Positions 1 to 5,588 of a stretch of 14,663 bases of DNA are shown in pieces. This DNA is from Kiritimatiellales bacterium (GTDB taxonomy: Bacteria; Verrucomicrobiota; Kiritimatiellia; Kiritimatiellales; Pontiellaceae). Under the pieces are notes generated by a model, which was not told where the DNA came from, did no database searches, and worked only from the letters and a program-made list of their open reading frames with translations. Position 1 is the first letter of the stretch. Each line of letters begins with the position of its first letter. The translations under genes and the position numbers were made by a program. The DNA lies in contig WFRA01000019.1 in the NCBI GenBank assembly GCA_015486775.1, positions 1-14,663 on the forward strand, read 5' to 3'.

Positions 1-368
1 ATGTCGGCGAAACCCTATTCAGCGACCCGCCGGGAACAAAATTCATCGAGTTCAATACAGCAGGTTTGCTCACCCTGACCAACATGATCGTCTATGTCAG
101 TGCCGATCCCAGTTCCACCGATCCCGGCGACGAGGAGCGGAGCGTCAGCAATATTAAGCTCTATGCCAGCAGCACGGCATCGCCGGTGTGGAGCGCGGGC
201 AACCTGATTTTCGACATTCCACTCAATCCAGACTACACGCTTGAGTATGGTTCGCAGTATATCGGTGTCAGCATCGACCTCTCCTCCGTGGAAGGCCAAT
301 ATTTCCGCCTGGAGGTTGAACAGCCCCACCACGGCGCACGCATCCGGGAAGTCGACGCATTTGCCGAG
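1..368 (+). repeat. Discoidin-like module, copy A (partial)
   Basis: First of four copies of a protein-level repeat in the window. The shared landmarks are F-I-E/D-F-N-T, an S-x-D-x-x-(T/S)-D-G turn, N-P-D-Y, Y-G-S-x-Y/W, Y-F-R-x-E and G-A-R-I-x-E-x-D. The N-terminal third is cut off by the window edge. Confidence 0.75.
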
Positions 369-371
369 TAG
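1..371 (+). CDS. C-terminal end of a secreted protein with a discoidin-like domain (5' truncated)
   Basis: The reading frame is open from the first base of the window (codons begin at position 3) and stops with TAG at 369-371, so the visible 122 residues are a C-terminus and the start lies outside. The ATG at 84 is internal. The segment runs from 'GTKFIEFNTAG' through 'NPDYTLEYGSQYIGVSIDL' to 'GARIREVDAFAE'. It aligns by eye along its whole length with the last about 120 residues of the 1134-residue GxGYxYP protein and with both repeats of the 483-residue protein in this window. The fold is probably a discoidin/F5-8-type-C-like beta sandwich for surface or glycan binding, which is inference from pattern. 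The next gene follows after 21 bp, so the two are probably co-transcribed. The catalytic or other upstream part of this protein cannot be seen. Confidence 0.85.
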   Translation, partial: VGETLFSDPPGTKFIEFNTAGLLTLTNMIVYVSADPSSTDPGDEERSVSNIKLYASSTASPVWSAGNLIFDIPLNPDYTLEYGSQYIGVSIDLSSVEGQYFRLEVEQPHHGARIREVDAFAE

Positions 372-392
372 TTATCCCGCAAGGAGGAAACC

Positions 393-1661
393 ATGTTTCG
401 TTGCATTGGTAGCCGTTTGGAGTTTTATGTGCTGTGCTTGGTGTTCCTGGCATTGGAAGGCACTGCGCATTCAAAGGCGTGGCAGGTGGCGGATGTCTAC
501 CGGATGCCGCCGGACAAACTGGAAACCCGTTGGTACACCTATGAAAACCAAAATGGGGAAAAGGGCGCGGGCGGCCAGGCCAACTTTGGGCGGAAGGGCG
601 CCCCTGCGGTATGGGTCCAGCCGGGCGATACGCTGGTGCTGGCCGATATCCATGGTAGTGGAACCATCCGGCGGATCTGGATGGCGCTGCGCCCCGAGGA
701 AAAGTTCCTGCGCGGGGTGAAGATCCGGATGTATTGGGAAAATTCCCCGACGCCCGCCGTGCAGGCGCCGCTCGGCGACTTTTTCGGCCACGGCTTTGGC
801 AAGGGGGCGGTTTTTGAAAATATCTATTTTGCATCGCCGGAGGGGCGGTCGCTCAACTGCTATGTGCCCATGCCGTTCAAGGAGGCTGCGCGGATCGAGG
901 TGGTGAACGAGGCCGATACCCCGCAGCTGTTCTACTATGAGGTGGATGCAACCGTAGGGGACAAGCATGGCGACGACATGCTCTATTTCCACAGCTACTG
1001 GCGGCGCGAAAACAAAACGGAAATGCGCAAGGACATGGTCATCCTACCGGAGATCCAGGGGCGGGGGCGCTTCCTTGGATGCTATCTGGGCGCGCGGATC
1101 AACCCCAAGTGCGATTGGTGGTGGGGGGAGGGCGAAGTGAAGATCTATCTCGACGGCGATACCCAATTCCCGACCCTCTGCGGAACCGGAACCGAGGACT
1201 ATGCCGGCACCGGCTGGGGGCAGGGCGTGTACGACAACGCCTTCTGGGGCAATCCCTACAAGAAGCTCAAGTCCCCCGATGTGCCGGGCTCCTGCGATGC
1301 CTACGGCTTCTACCGCTTCCATGTGCCCGACCCGGTCTTTTTCCATGAAAACATACGGGTGACGATCCAGGCCATGGGCGGGGGAAGCTATGCGCAGATT
1401 CTGGATGCCATGAAAAAACATCCCGACCTGAAAATCATGAAGGCGGGGAAGGGCGGCGAATACTACACCAAGGAGGAGCTGGCGGCCGATCCCGGACGCG
1501 CCGAGCCGTCGGAGCGTTCCGACGACTGGTTTGCCACGGCCTACTGGTTCATGGACCGGCCCGAGGACGGGTTGCCCGCAATCTCCGGCTACGCCGAAAG
1601 AATGGCCGACCTGCCAGAAGGCGCGGTCTGGCCAACAAGGGCCACGAGCGAAATCCGGTAG
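393..1661 (+). CDS. DUF2961 / GH172 family glycoside hydrolase (GH172-a)
   Basis: Complete 422-residue secreted protein of the DUF2961 family (CAZy GH172). Characterised members act on alpha-D-fructofuranosides, difructose dianhydride or D-arabinofuranosides; the substrate here is unknown. The start ATG has AAGGAGG at 381-387, 5 nt upstream. Residues 1 to about 28 form a signal peptide ending near 'GTAHSKA'. Family landmarks: 'NGEKGAGGQ' near residue 54, a G-x-I-R-R-I-W strand near 90, 'YWENSPTPAVQAPLGDFFG' near 114, 'LNCYVPMPF' near 155, 'WWGEGEVKIYLDGD' with E246 and E248, and 'GTGTEDY' with E268. The last two segments hold the conserved acidic residues that serve as the catalytic pair in the family. 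Length is normal for GH172. The C-terminal part has a charged Lys/Glu-rich insertion (about 334-375) before the last 'DDWFATAYWF' strand. It probably shares an operon with the preceding truncated gene. Confidence 0.93.
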   Translation: MFRCIGSRLEFYVLCLVFLALEGTAHSKAWQVADVYRMPPDKLETRWYTYENQNGEKGAGGQANFGRKGAPAVWVQPGDTLVLADIHGSGTIRRIWMALRPEEKFLRGVKIRMYWENSPTPAVQAPLGDFFGHGFGKGAVFENIYFASPEGRSLNCYVPMPFKEAARIEVVNEADTPQLFYYEVDATVGDKHGDDMLYFHSYWRRENKTEMRKDMVILPEIQGRGRFLGCYLGARINPKCDWWWGEGEVKIYLDGDTQFPTLCGTGTEDYAGTGWGQGVYDNAFWGNPYKKLKSPDVPGSCDAYGFYRFHVPDPVFFHENIRVTIQAMGGGSYAQILDAMKKHPDLKIMKAGKGGEYYTKEELAADPGRAEPSERSDDWFATAYWFMDRPEDGLPAISGYAERMADLPEGAVWPTRATSEIR

Positions 1662-1668
1662 TTTCAAG

Positions 1669-1692
1669 GCCGGGAAAGTGCTTTTTTCTGGC
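1669..1692 (+). terminator. Candidate hairpin downstream of GH172-a
   Basis: GCCGGGAAA (1669-1677) pairs with TTTTCTGGC (1684-1692), including two G-U pairs, around a 6-nt loop, just 7 bp after the stop codon. The T-run lies inside the 3' arm, not after it, so this is not a textbook intrinsic terminator. It may still end or stabilise the GH172-a transcript. Confidence 0.3.
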
Positions 1693-1768
1693 GGGAGCCG
1701 TGCTTTCGGATTCAACCTCATGTTGTGTGGCTGGGTTGCAAATAACCCAGAAAAGGGCTAGATATATA

Positions 1769-1797
1769 TTGATAGTCCACAATATGTTCCGTATTCA
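1769..1797 (+). promoter_or_regulatory. Candidate sigma70-like promoter of the regulator gene
   Basis: TTGATA (1769-1774, 5 of 6 to TTGACA) is followed by a 17-bp spacer and TATTCA (1792-1797, only 3 of 6 to TATAAT). The -10 box is poor and promoter consensus in this phylum is uncertain, so this is a weak suggestion. An interrupted dyad (CACAATA 1778-1784 against TATT 1792-1795 and TGTG 1798-1801) overlaps it and could be an autoregulatory operator. Confidence 0.2.
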
Positions 1798-1925
1798 TGT
1801 GTTGCGTAGCAGGTTGGCGGTTTTCGATGGTCGTACCCGCGAGCGGTCGCCGGTGCCGAAGGAAGCCTGCTGTATTTGGAAGGCTTACCCACTTCGGAGA
1901 TGTTGGGGTGAGGTAGGAGTTGATG

Positions 1926-3008
1926 ATGCAGAAGTTTGAACGGATTGCCGAAACCATATCGAGCCAGATCGAAAAGGGCGATTTCTCCCTTTCCGGACTA
2001 CCCAGCGAACGCATTCTTGCCGAAACGCTGGCGGCCAACCGGCTCACGGTTCGCAAGTCCCTAGCGCTTTTGGCGGGAAAAGGTGCCATCCGCAAGCTGC
2101 CCAACGGACGCTACGAAATGGTTCCAAAATCAAATGGTTCCGAACACAATGTGCAGATCGCTTTTTTGGCACCGCCGTCTTTTTCTTCCGGCAACATCCG
2201 TATCTGGTACGAAGAGTTACAAACCTACACCGCCAAGCGCGATTTTCTACTTCGTCCCTTCCTCTATCTCCATTGGAACGATGTTTCCATCAGCGATATC
2301 CTCGCAAATTTCGATGGCATCTTCATTGTCCCCTCCGCGGAAGAAATACCCAAGGATACGTTGACCCGTTTGCAATCAACAAACGGGGTGGTGGTTTTGA
2401 ACTCAGACATGAGCCACCACCGGATTCTCTCGGTTTGCCTGTTTCCCGGAATCTTTGTTGGGCAGGCTCTGGATCGGCTGGTCAAGCTGTCCCACCAAAC
2501 CATCGCCTGTCTGCACCTTCACGAGTCCATAAATGATGTGTTGAACGACCGGATCGAGCAGTGGGAATACTGGAGCGTACTCAACGGCAATAGCGCGCCC
2601 CTGATCAAGGCATTTGTCAATCCGTTCAATGAAGGAGATGCCTACCTTGATGCGCAAATCAAGAAGGGCACCTTTAAGGATTCGACTGCGGTGTTCTGCA
2701 CAACCATACACGCCGCCATTGCCTTCATACGCGCCTGCAAGAACAACGGCATCAATCCCGAAAAGGATATGGCCGTTTTCACGGTCGATGACGAAGGCAT
2801 GGGCATGCACTCTACGCCGAGCGTGGGATGCTTCCAAAAGCCGGACATCCAAAAAATGCTGCGCCCGATCTTTGGCTGGATCAAGAATGGCGGTGACATC
2901 CAAAAGTGGAAGGGGCCTCTTCTGGTTGGACCCTCGAACCTAGAAATCTATGATGGCGAAACCTCGCACTCCCCCGCCAAGAAAATCAGGAAGTGTCAGG
3001 CAAAATAA
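1926..3008 (+). CDS. GntR-type transcriptional regulator with LacI-like sensor domain
   Basis: Cytoplasmic DNA-binding regulator of about 360 residues. Residues 2 to about 66 form a GntR winged helix-turn-helix, seen in 'GLPSERILAETLAANRLTVR' followed by 'KSLALLAGKGAIRKLPNGRY'; the P-S-E-R-x-L-A and T-V-R-x-(A/S)-L signatures are those of the family. From 'VQIAFLAPPSF' (about residue 77) onward the pattern of alternating beta strands and helices fits a periplasmic-binding-protein type I / LacI sensor domain, including 'FDGIFIVPSAEEIP', 'GVVVLNSDM' and 'DMAVFTVDDEG'. There is no signal peptide or membrane segment. Such hybrids usually bind a sugar, so it probably controls the neighbouring secreted hydrolases (inference). 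ATG at 1926 gives 6-nt spacing to AGGAG at 1915-1919; ATG 1923 and TTG 1920 are in-frame alternatives. The gene stands alone between two intergenic regions. The C-terminus ends in a basic tail rich in Lys. Confidence 0.9.
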   Translation: MQKFERIAETISSQIEKGDFSLSGLPSERILAETLAANRLTVRKSLALLAGKGAIRKLPNGRYEMVPKSNGSEHNVQIAFLAPPSFSSGNIRIWYEELQTYTAKRDFLLRPFLYLHWNDVSISDILANFDGIFIVPSAEEIPKDTLTRLQSTNGVVVLNSDMSHHRILSVCLFPGIFVGQALDRLVKLSHQTIACLHLHESINDVLNDRIEQWEYWSVLNGNSAPLIKAFVNPFNEGDAYLDAQIKKGTFKDSTAVFCTTIHAAIAFIRACKNNGINPEKDMAVFTVDDEGMGMHSTPSVGCFQKPDIQKMLRPIFGWIKNGGDIQKWKGPLLVGPSNLEIYDGETSHSPAKKIRKCQAK

Positions 3009-3299
3009 TTCGGCAGTCAGCATCCGACCCTGCCATGCAACATTAGCCGATGGTTCGTAAAAAGGGAAAAACTATTCGTATTTGTGGGTTGCTCGGTTTT
3101 AGACGGGGGAGTAGCGTCTCAATTAATCCAGAAATGGGTTGGTGCAGAAAATGGGATCTGTATTAAGGCTATTTTTGGCTAGGTTTGCCAGATGGCCATG
3201 TATCCCGGGCTGATGCACAAAGAGAGTAGACTCTGCCGGATGCAGGTTTCCTCACTTCGGAGGGGATCGCAGGAGGCGGAAAAAATAGGAGGAAGGAAA
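3009..3299 (+). other. Intergenic leader of the PEP-CTERM gene
   Basis: This 291-bp stretch contains a small inverted repeat just after the regulator stop (GGCAG 3012-3016 and CTGCC 3030-3034, no U-tract) and a second one (AGACG 3101-3105 and CGTCT 3115-3119). A short hairpin in the leader pairs CCTC (3250-3253) with GAGG (3260-3263) around a UUCG-containing loop. The strong Shine-Dalgarno AGGAGG is at 3287-3292. The leader is purine-rich near the start codon. No convincing gene is present. Confidence 0.5.
3139..3166 (+). promoter_or_regulatory. Candidate promoter of the PEP-CTERM gene
   Basis: TTGGTG (3139-3144), a 16-bp spacer and TATTAA (3161-3166) give a weak sigma70-like match about 135 bp upstream of the start codon. 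I saw no convincing sigma54 -24/-12 pair here, although PEP-CTERM genes in some bacteria use sigma54. Confidence 0.2.
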
Positions 3300-3938
3300 A
3301 TGAGTAAGTATAAAGGTAGATTGACTGCGGCGGGATTGTTCCTGCTGGGCGGCGTTGCTTCGGCCACGCTGGTCACCCCGGTGATTTCCAACGGGGGTTT
3401 CGAGGCTGGCGGGCAGGACTGGCGCCTGTACAACGCAAACTTTGGACAAAATACCGATGCGGTCGAAGGAACCTATTCCCTCGACTTCAATAACGTGGGC
3501 TATGACATCCACAATCCCGATAGTCTTCTCGACAGGGATAGCACGAGGATTCCGCTAAACTCCGGGGATGAAACCGAATTTTCGTTCTCCGCGAAAAACC
3601 TCGATGGTTCGCAGCCCGGAAACAGGATCGGGTTCCATGTTGTTGAGTTCGATGATGCCGGTACCCTGACGGCTGCGGATGCCGTATACTACTTCGATAC
3701 TGGAGCACCGGGAAGCTGGTCCACGAACCAGGTTTCCTATGCCGTCCGTGCCGAGGGTACGACGAAGGTCAATATTGCGTTTAGGTTCTACCATACCGAC
3801 GATGGCGTAAATTTTTCAGGGCCTGTCGAGGGACATTATCTCATCGATGATGTCAAAACGATTCCCGAGCCGGCCACGCTGAGCCTGATGGCTCTGTTGG
3901 GCGGGGCACTGGTCGTTATTCGTCGCAACTTGGGCTAG
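3300..3938 (+). CDS. PEP-CTERM sorting domain-containing protein
   Basis: Secreted 212-residue protein handled by the PEP-CTERM/exosortase pathway. ATG 3300 is preceded by AGGAGG (3287-3292) with 7-nt spacing; an upstream extension in the same frame is rejected because it would run through the leader and this ribosome binding site. Residues 1 to about 23 form a signal peptide ('AAGLFLLGGVASA'). The body starts with 'VISNGGFEAGGQDWRLYN', the N-G-x-F-E...W signature of CBM4/9-like jelly-roll domains, so carbohydrate binding is possible. The C-terminus has the sorting signal: 'IPEPATLSLM' (P-E-P at 189-191), a hydrophobic helix, then 'IRRNLG'. The processing exosortase is not in this window. Three TAG codons in tandem end the frame (3936-3944). 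It sits between regulator and duplicated-domain protein, apparently with its own leader. Confidence 0.93.
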   Translation: MSKYKGRLTAAGLFLLGGVASATLVTPVISNGGFEAGGQDWRLYNANFGQNTDAVEGTYSLDFNNVGYDIHNPDSLLDRDSTRIPLNSGDETEFSFSAKNLDGSQPGNRIGFHVVEFDDAGTLTAADAVYYFDTGAPGSWSTNQVSYAVRAEGTTKVNIAFRFYHTDDGVNFSGPVEGHYLIDDVKTIPEPATLSLMALLGGALVVIRRNLG

Positions 3939-3971
3939 TAGTAGGCAAGGCGCATCCTTTCCTTGACGGCA

Positions 3972-4005
3972 TGCCGGAGGAGCCACGGTTGGCTCGTGTC
4001 CGGCA
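3972..4005 (+). terminator. Two-tier hairpin between PEP-CTERM gene and next gene
   Basis: TGCCGGA (3972-3978) pairs perfectly with TCCGGCA (3999-4005), and inside it GAGCCA (3980-3985) pairs with TGGCTC (3990-3995) around a CGGT loop, with a small asymmetric bulge between the two stems. A run of seven T lies about 25 nt later (4030-4036), too far for a classic terminator. It may be a terminator of the PEP-CTERM transcript, a processing site, or a structured leader of the gene starting at 4051. Confidence 0.45.
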
Positions 4006-4050
4006 CGTCGGCAGGCTAGGGTGCGTTGCTTTTTTTACGGAGGAACAGAC

Positions 4051-5502
4051 ATGAAAAAAATTATTGGCATGACGATTTTCGCGGGGCTGTGCGGGGCTGC
4101 CGCGGCGCAGGTGGTTACCACGGCAACAATCACCCCAACGCATATTGGCGGAGTGGCAATCGGGGGAGTGGAGGGGTTTAACAACGATCTGTTCGATGGA
4201 ACGGTTACGGTTACGGATCACTCCGCGCTGCATCCCGCCACGGATCCGGTGGGGCCGGACAACTGGTTTATTTCCCCCAACGCGGTAACCCCCGGGCACA
4301 ACCCTCCCGGCCTGCTCGTTTTTGCCGACACCAACCTGCCGAACTACATCGAGTTCAACACCACGAACGAGGTTACCCTGGGTACCATGGTCTTCTATCT
4401 TTCGGGCGACCAAAATACCGACCCCGGCGGCTACGAGGGACGCAGCCTCAGCAATCTCGTTGTTTCCGCCGGAACGGCTTCGACCGCCCTTGTGGAGGTT
4501 GCCGACATCGCGGTCAATCCGGACTACGACGGGGCATACGGCCTGCCGTGGATCAAGGTCGAGATTGAATTTCCGACACCTGTCACCGCCAAATATTTCC
4601 GGATCGACATCGAGCAGCCCGACATCGGCGCGGCAAAACCGGAGTGGGACTGGAACGGGCCTCGAATCCGCGAGATCGATGCCTATGGAACCAATGTGGC
4701 CACTTCCGCAGATGTGGACATCACTGCGATCCCCATTTCGAATACGGATGGTAGGGAAGGAGCCATAGGCGATGATTTCGAAGGGGTCACCATTCTGACC
4801 AACTCTCCGCTACATCCCGTTTCATCCACGCCGCAGGAGTGGTTTATTTCGCCAAATACCACGGAAAACCTTTTCGATGACAACAATGGGACCAAGTTCA
4901 TCGACTTCAATACTTCGGAACCCTACAGCTTGAGCAACGTCGTCGTATTCATCAGCGGCGATGACAATACAGACGGTTTGGAGCATCGGAGTGTCACGGG
5001 GATCAGGCTTTCATGTGGTCTTACGCCGGAGACCGTCACGAATAATGTGGTTGCCTTTGTTACCCTCCCTGGGGAAACCACGGAGACCTATGGTTCTCCC
5101 TGGTTGATGGTGAGCATTGATCTGGATCCTGCGGTGGCGATCGGAAAATATTTTCGCATCGAATTCGACCAGGACAACCTGGGCGCCCGCATCCAGGAAA
5201 TCGATGGCTACGGCGTTCCCTATACCCCGCCGATTTTTGAGCCTGAAATCCTGAGTTGGTCGGTATATTCCAATGGCGTAATGAAGATGGTCGTCAATGC
5301 GCCTAGTACGGCGAGCCGCTATTCCGTCCAGGCCACCACGGATCTGGCAATCGATCCGTTTTCCGCTGTGGCTCATTCGGACAATGGCGTGAATCCGTTT
5401 GTTGTTACCAACCTGGCCTATTCCACGGTGCAGGGAACCAATGAAGTGATCTATGTGCAGAGTGCCGATTCGGAGAAGTTCTTCAAGATTATCGGTGAAT
5501 AG
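4051..5502 (+). CDS. Secreted protein with two discoidin-like domains
   Basis: A 483-residue secreted protein with no recognised catalytic domain. ATG 4051 has GGAGG at 4039-4043 (7-nt spacing) and begins a clear signal peptide 'MKKIIGMTIFAGLCGAAAAQ'; the in-frame start at 4021 lies before the ribosome binding site and is rejected. Residues about 22-212 and 220-387 are two copies of the same discoidin-like module, recognisable by 'HSALHPATDP' and 'NSPLHPVSSTPQEWFISPN', then F-N-T, S-G-D-x-N-T-D, Y-F-R-I and E-I-D-x-Y-G. Copy 1 has a short insertion ('KPEWDWNGP') just before its last strand. Residues about 388-483 resemble the C-terminal domain of many secreted Verrucomicrobia-type proteins, ending in 'SEKFFKIIGE'. 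The likely role is glycan or cell-surface binding (inference). It probably has its own transcript, ended by the terminator at 5523. Confidence 0.88.
   Translation: MKKIIGMTIFAGLCGAAAAQVVTTATITPTHIGGVAIGGVEGFNNDLFDGTVTVTDHSALHPATDPVGPDNWFISPNAVTPGHNPPGLLVFADTNLPNYIEFNTTNEVTLGTMVFYLSGDQNTDPGGYEGRSLSNLVVSAGTASTALVEVADIAVNPDYDGAYGLPWIKVEIEFPTPVTAKYFRIDIEQPDIGAAKPEWDWNGPRIREIDAYGTNVATSADVDITAIPISNTDGREGAIGDDFEGVTILTNSPLHPVSSTPQEWFISPNTTENLFDDNNGTKFIDFNTSEPYSLSNVVVFISGDDNTDGLEHRSVTGIRLSCGLTPETVTNNVVAFVTLPGETTETYGSPWLMVSIDLDPAVAIGKYFRIEFDQDNLGARIQEIDGYGVPYTPPIFEPEILSWSVYSNGVMKMVVNAPSTASRYSVQATTDLAIDPFSAVAHSDNGVNPFVVTNLAYSTVQGTNEVIYVQSADSEKFFKIIGE
4114..4686 (+). repeat. Discoidin-like module, copy B
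   Basis: Residues about 22-212 of the 483-residue protein. It begins near 'TATITPTHIGG' and ends at 'IREIDAYG'. It is the longest copy, with insertions around 'TPGHNPPGLLVFAD' and 'KPEWDWNGP' relative to the others. Confidence 0.75.
4708..5211 (+). repeat. Discoidin-like module, copy C
   Basis: Residues about 220-387 of the 483-residue protein. It matches copies A and D more closely than its own neighbour copy B does, for example in 'LHPVSST', 'LGARIQEIDGYG' and the lack of the copy B insertions. Confidence 0.75.
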
Positions 5503-5522
5503 CCATTATTGTAGAGCATGGC

Positions 5523-5559
5523 AACCCCCTTGGGCTTTTACTCTTGGGGGTTTGTTGTT
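5523..5559 (+). terminator. Intrinsic terminator after the double-discoidin gene
   Basis: AACCCCC (5523-5529) pairs with GGGGGTT (5546-5552), with a further short inner pairing (GGG against CTC) around a CTTTTA loop. The 3' arm runs into a T-rich tail TTTGTTGTT (5551-5559). It lies 20 bp after the stop codon and separates this gene from the three-gene operon. Confidence 0.75.
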
Positions 5560-5588
5560 AATGTGGGTTGTGGAGAAAGGAAAACAAA

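Larger units (their letters stand above)
1662..1925 (+). other. Intergenic leader of the regulator gene
   Basis: This 264-bp non-coding stretch holds the weak hairpin at 1669-1692, a perfect 7-bp inverted repeat (CTGGGTT 1731-1737 and AACCCAG 1744-1750) and an AT-rich patch at 1760-1795 that may be a promoter. Next comes a potentially structured segment closed by AGCAGG (1808-1813) and CCTGCT (1866-1871), and then the ribosome binding site AGGAG at 1915-1919. The short reading frames across it show no family features, so I treat it as regulatory space. Confidence 0.5.

Noticed and set aside
268..992. Long open frames on the minus strand opposite GH172-a (188 and 173 codons)
   Set aside because: They mirror the strongly supported GH172-a frame, show Arg/Pro-rich composition typical of antisense frames in GC-rich DNA, and have no family motifs.
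1731..1750. CTGGGTT/AACCCAG inverted repeat as a terminator
   Set aside because: The stem is perfect but only 7 bp and is followed by AAAAGGGC instead of a T-run; at most it is an operator or a weak structure.
1700..1939. Small + strand open frame between GH172-a and the regulator
   Set aside because: It crosses the regulator's ribosome binding site and start, has no recognisable features, and fits non-coding leader sequence.
3169..3190. Sigma54-like TTGGC...TGCC before the PEP-CTERM gene
   Set aside because: The distance between the GG and GC elements is 10 bases instead of 12, so it does not fit a -24/-12 promoter.
3192..3299. Longer N-terminus for the PEP-CTERM protein starting at 3192
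   Set aside because: The 36 extra residues would sit before a normal signal peptide, and AGGAGG at 3287-3292 points to ATG 3300.
3009..3299. Possible c-di-GMP or other known riboswitch before the PEP-CTERM gene
   Set aside because: Some purine-rich and GCA-containing pieces looked suggestive, but the conserved core of GEMM-type or other riboswitches I know could not be laid onto the sequence.
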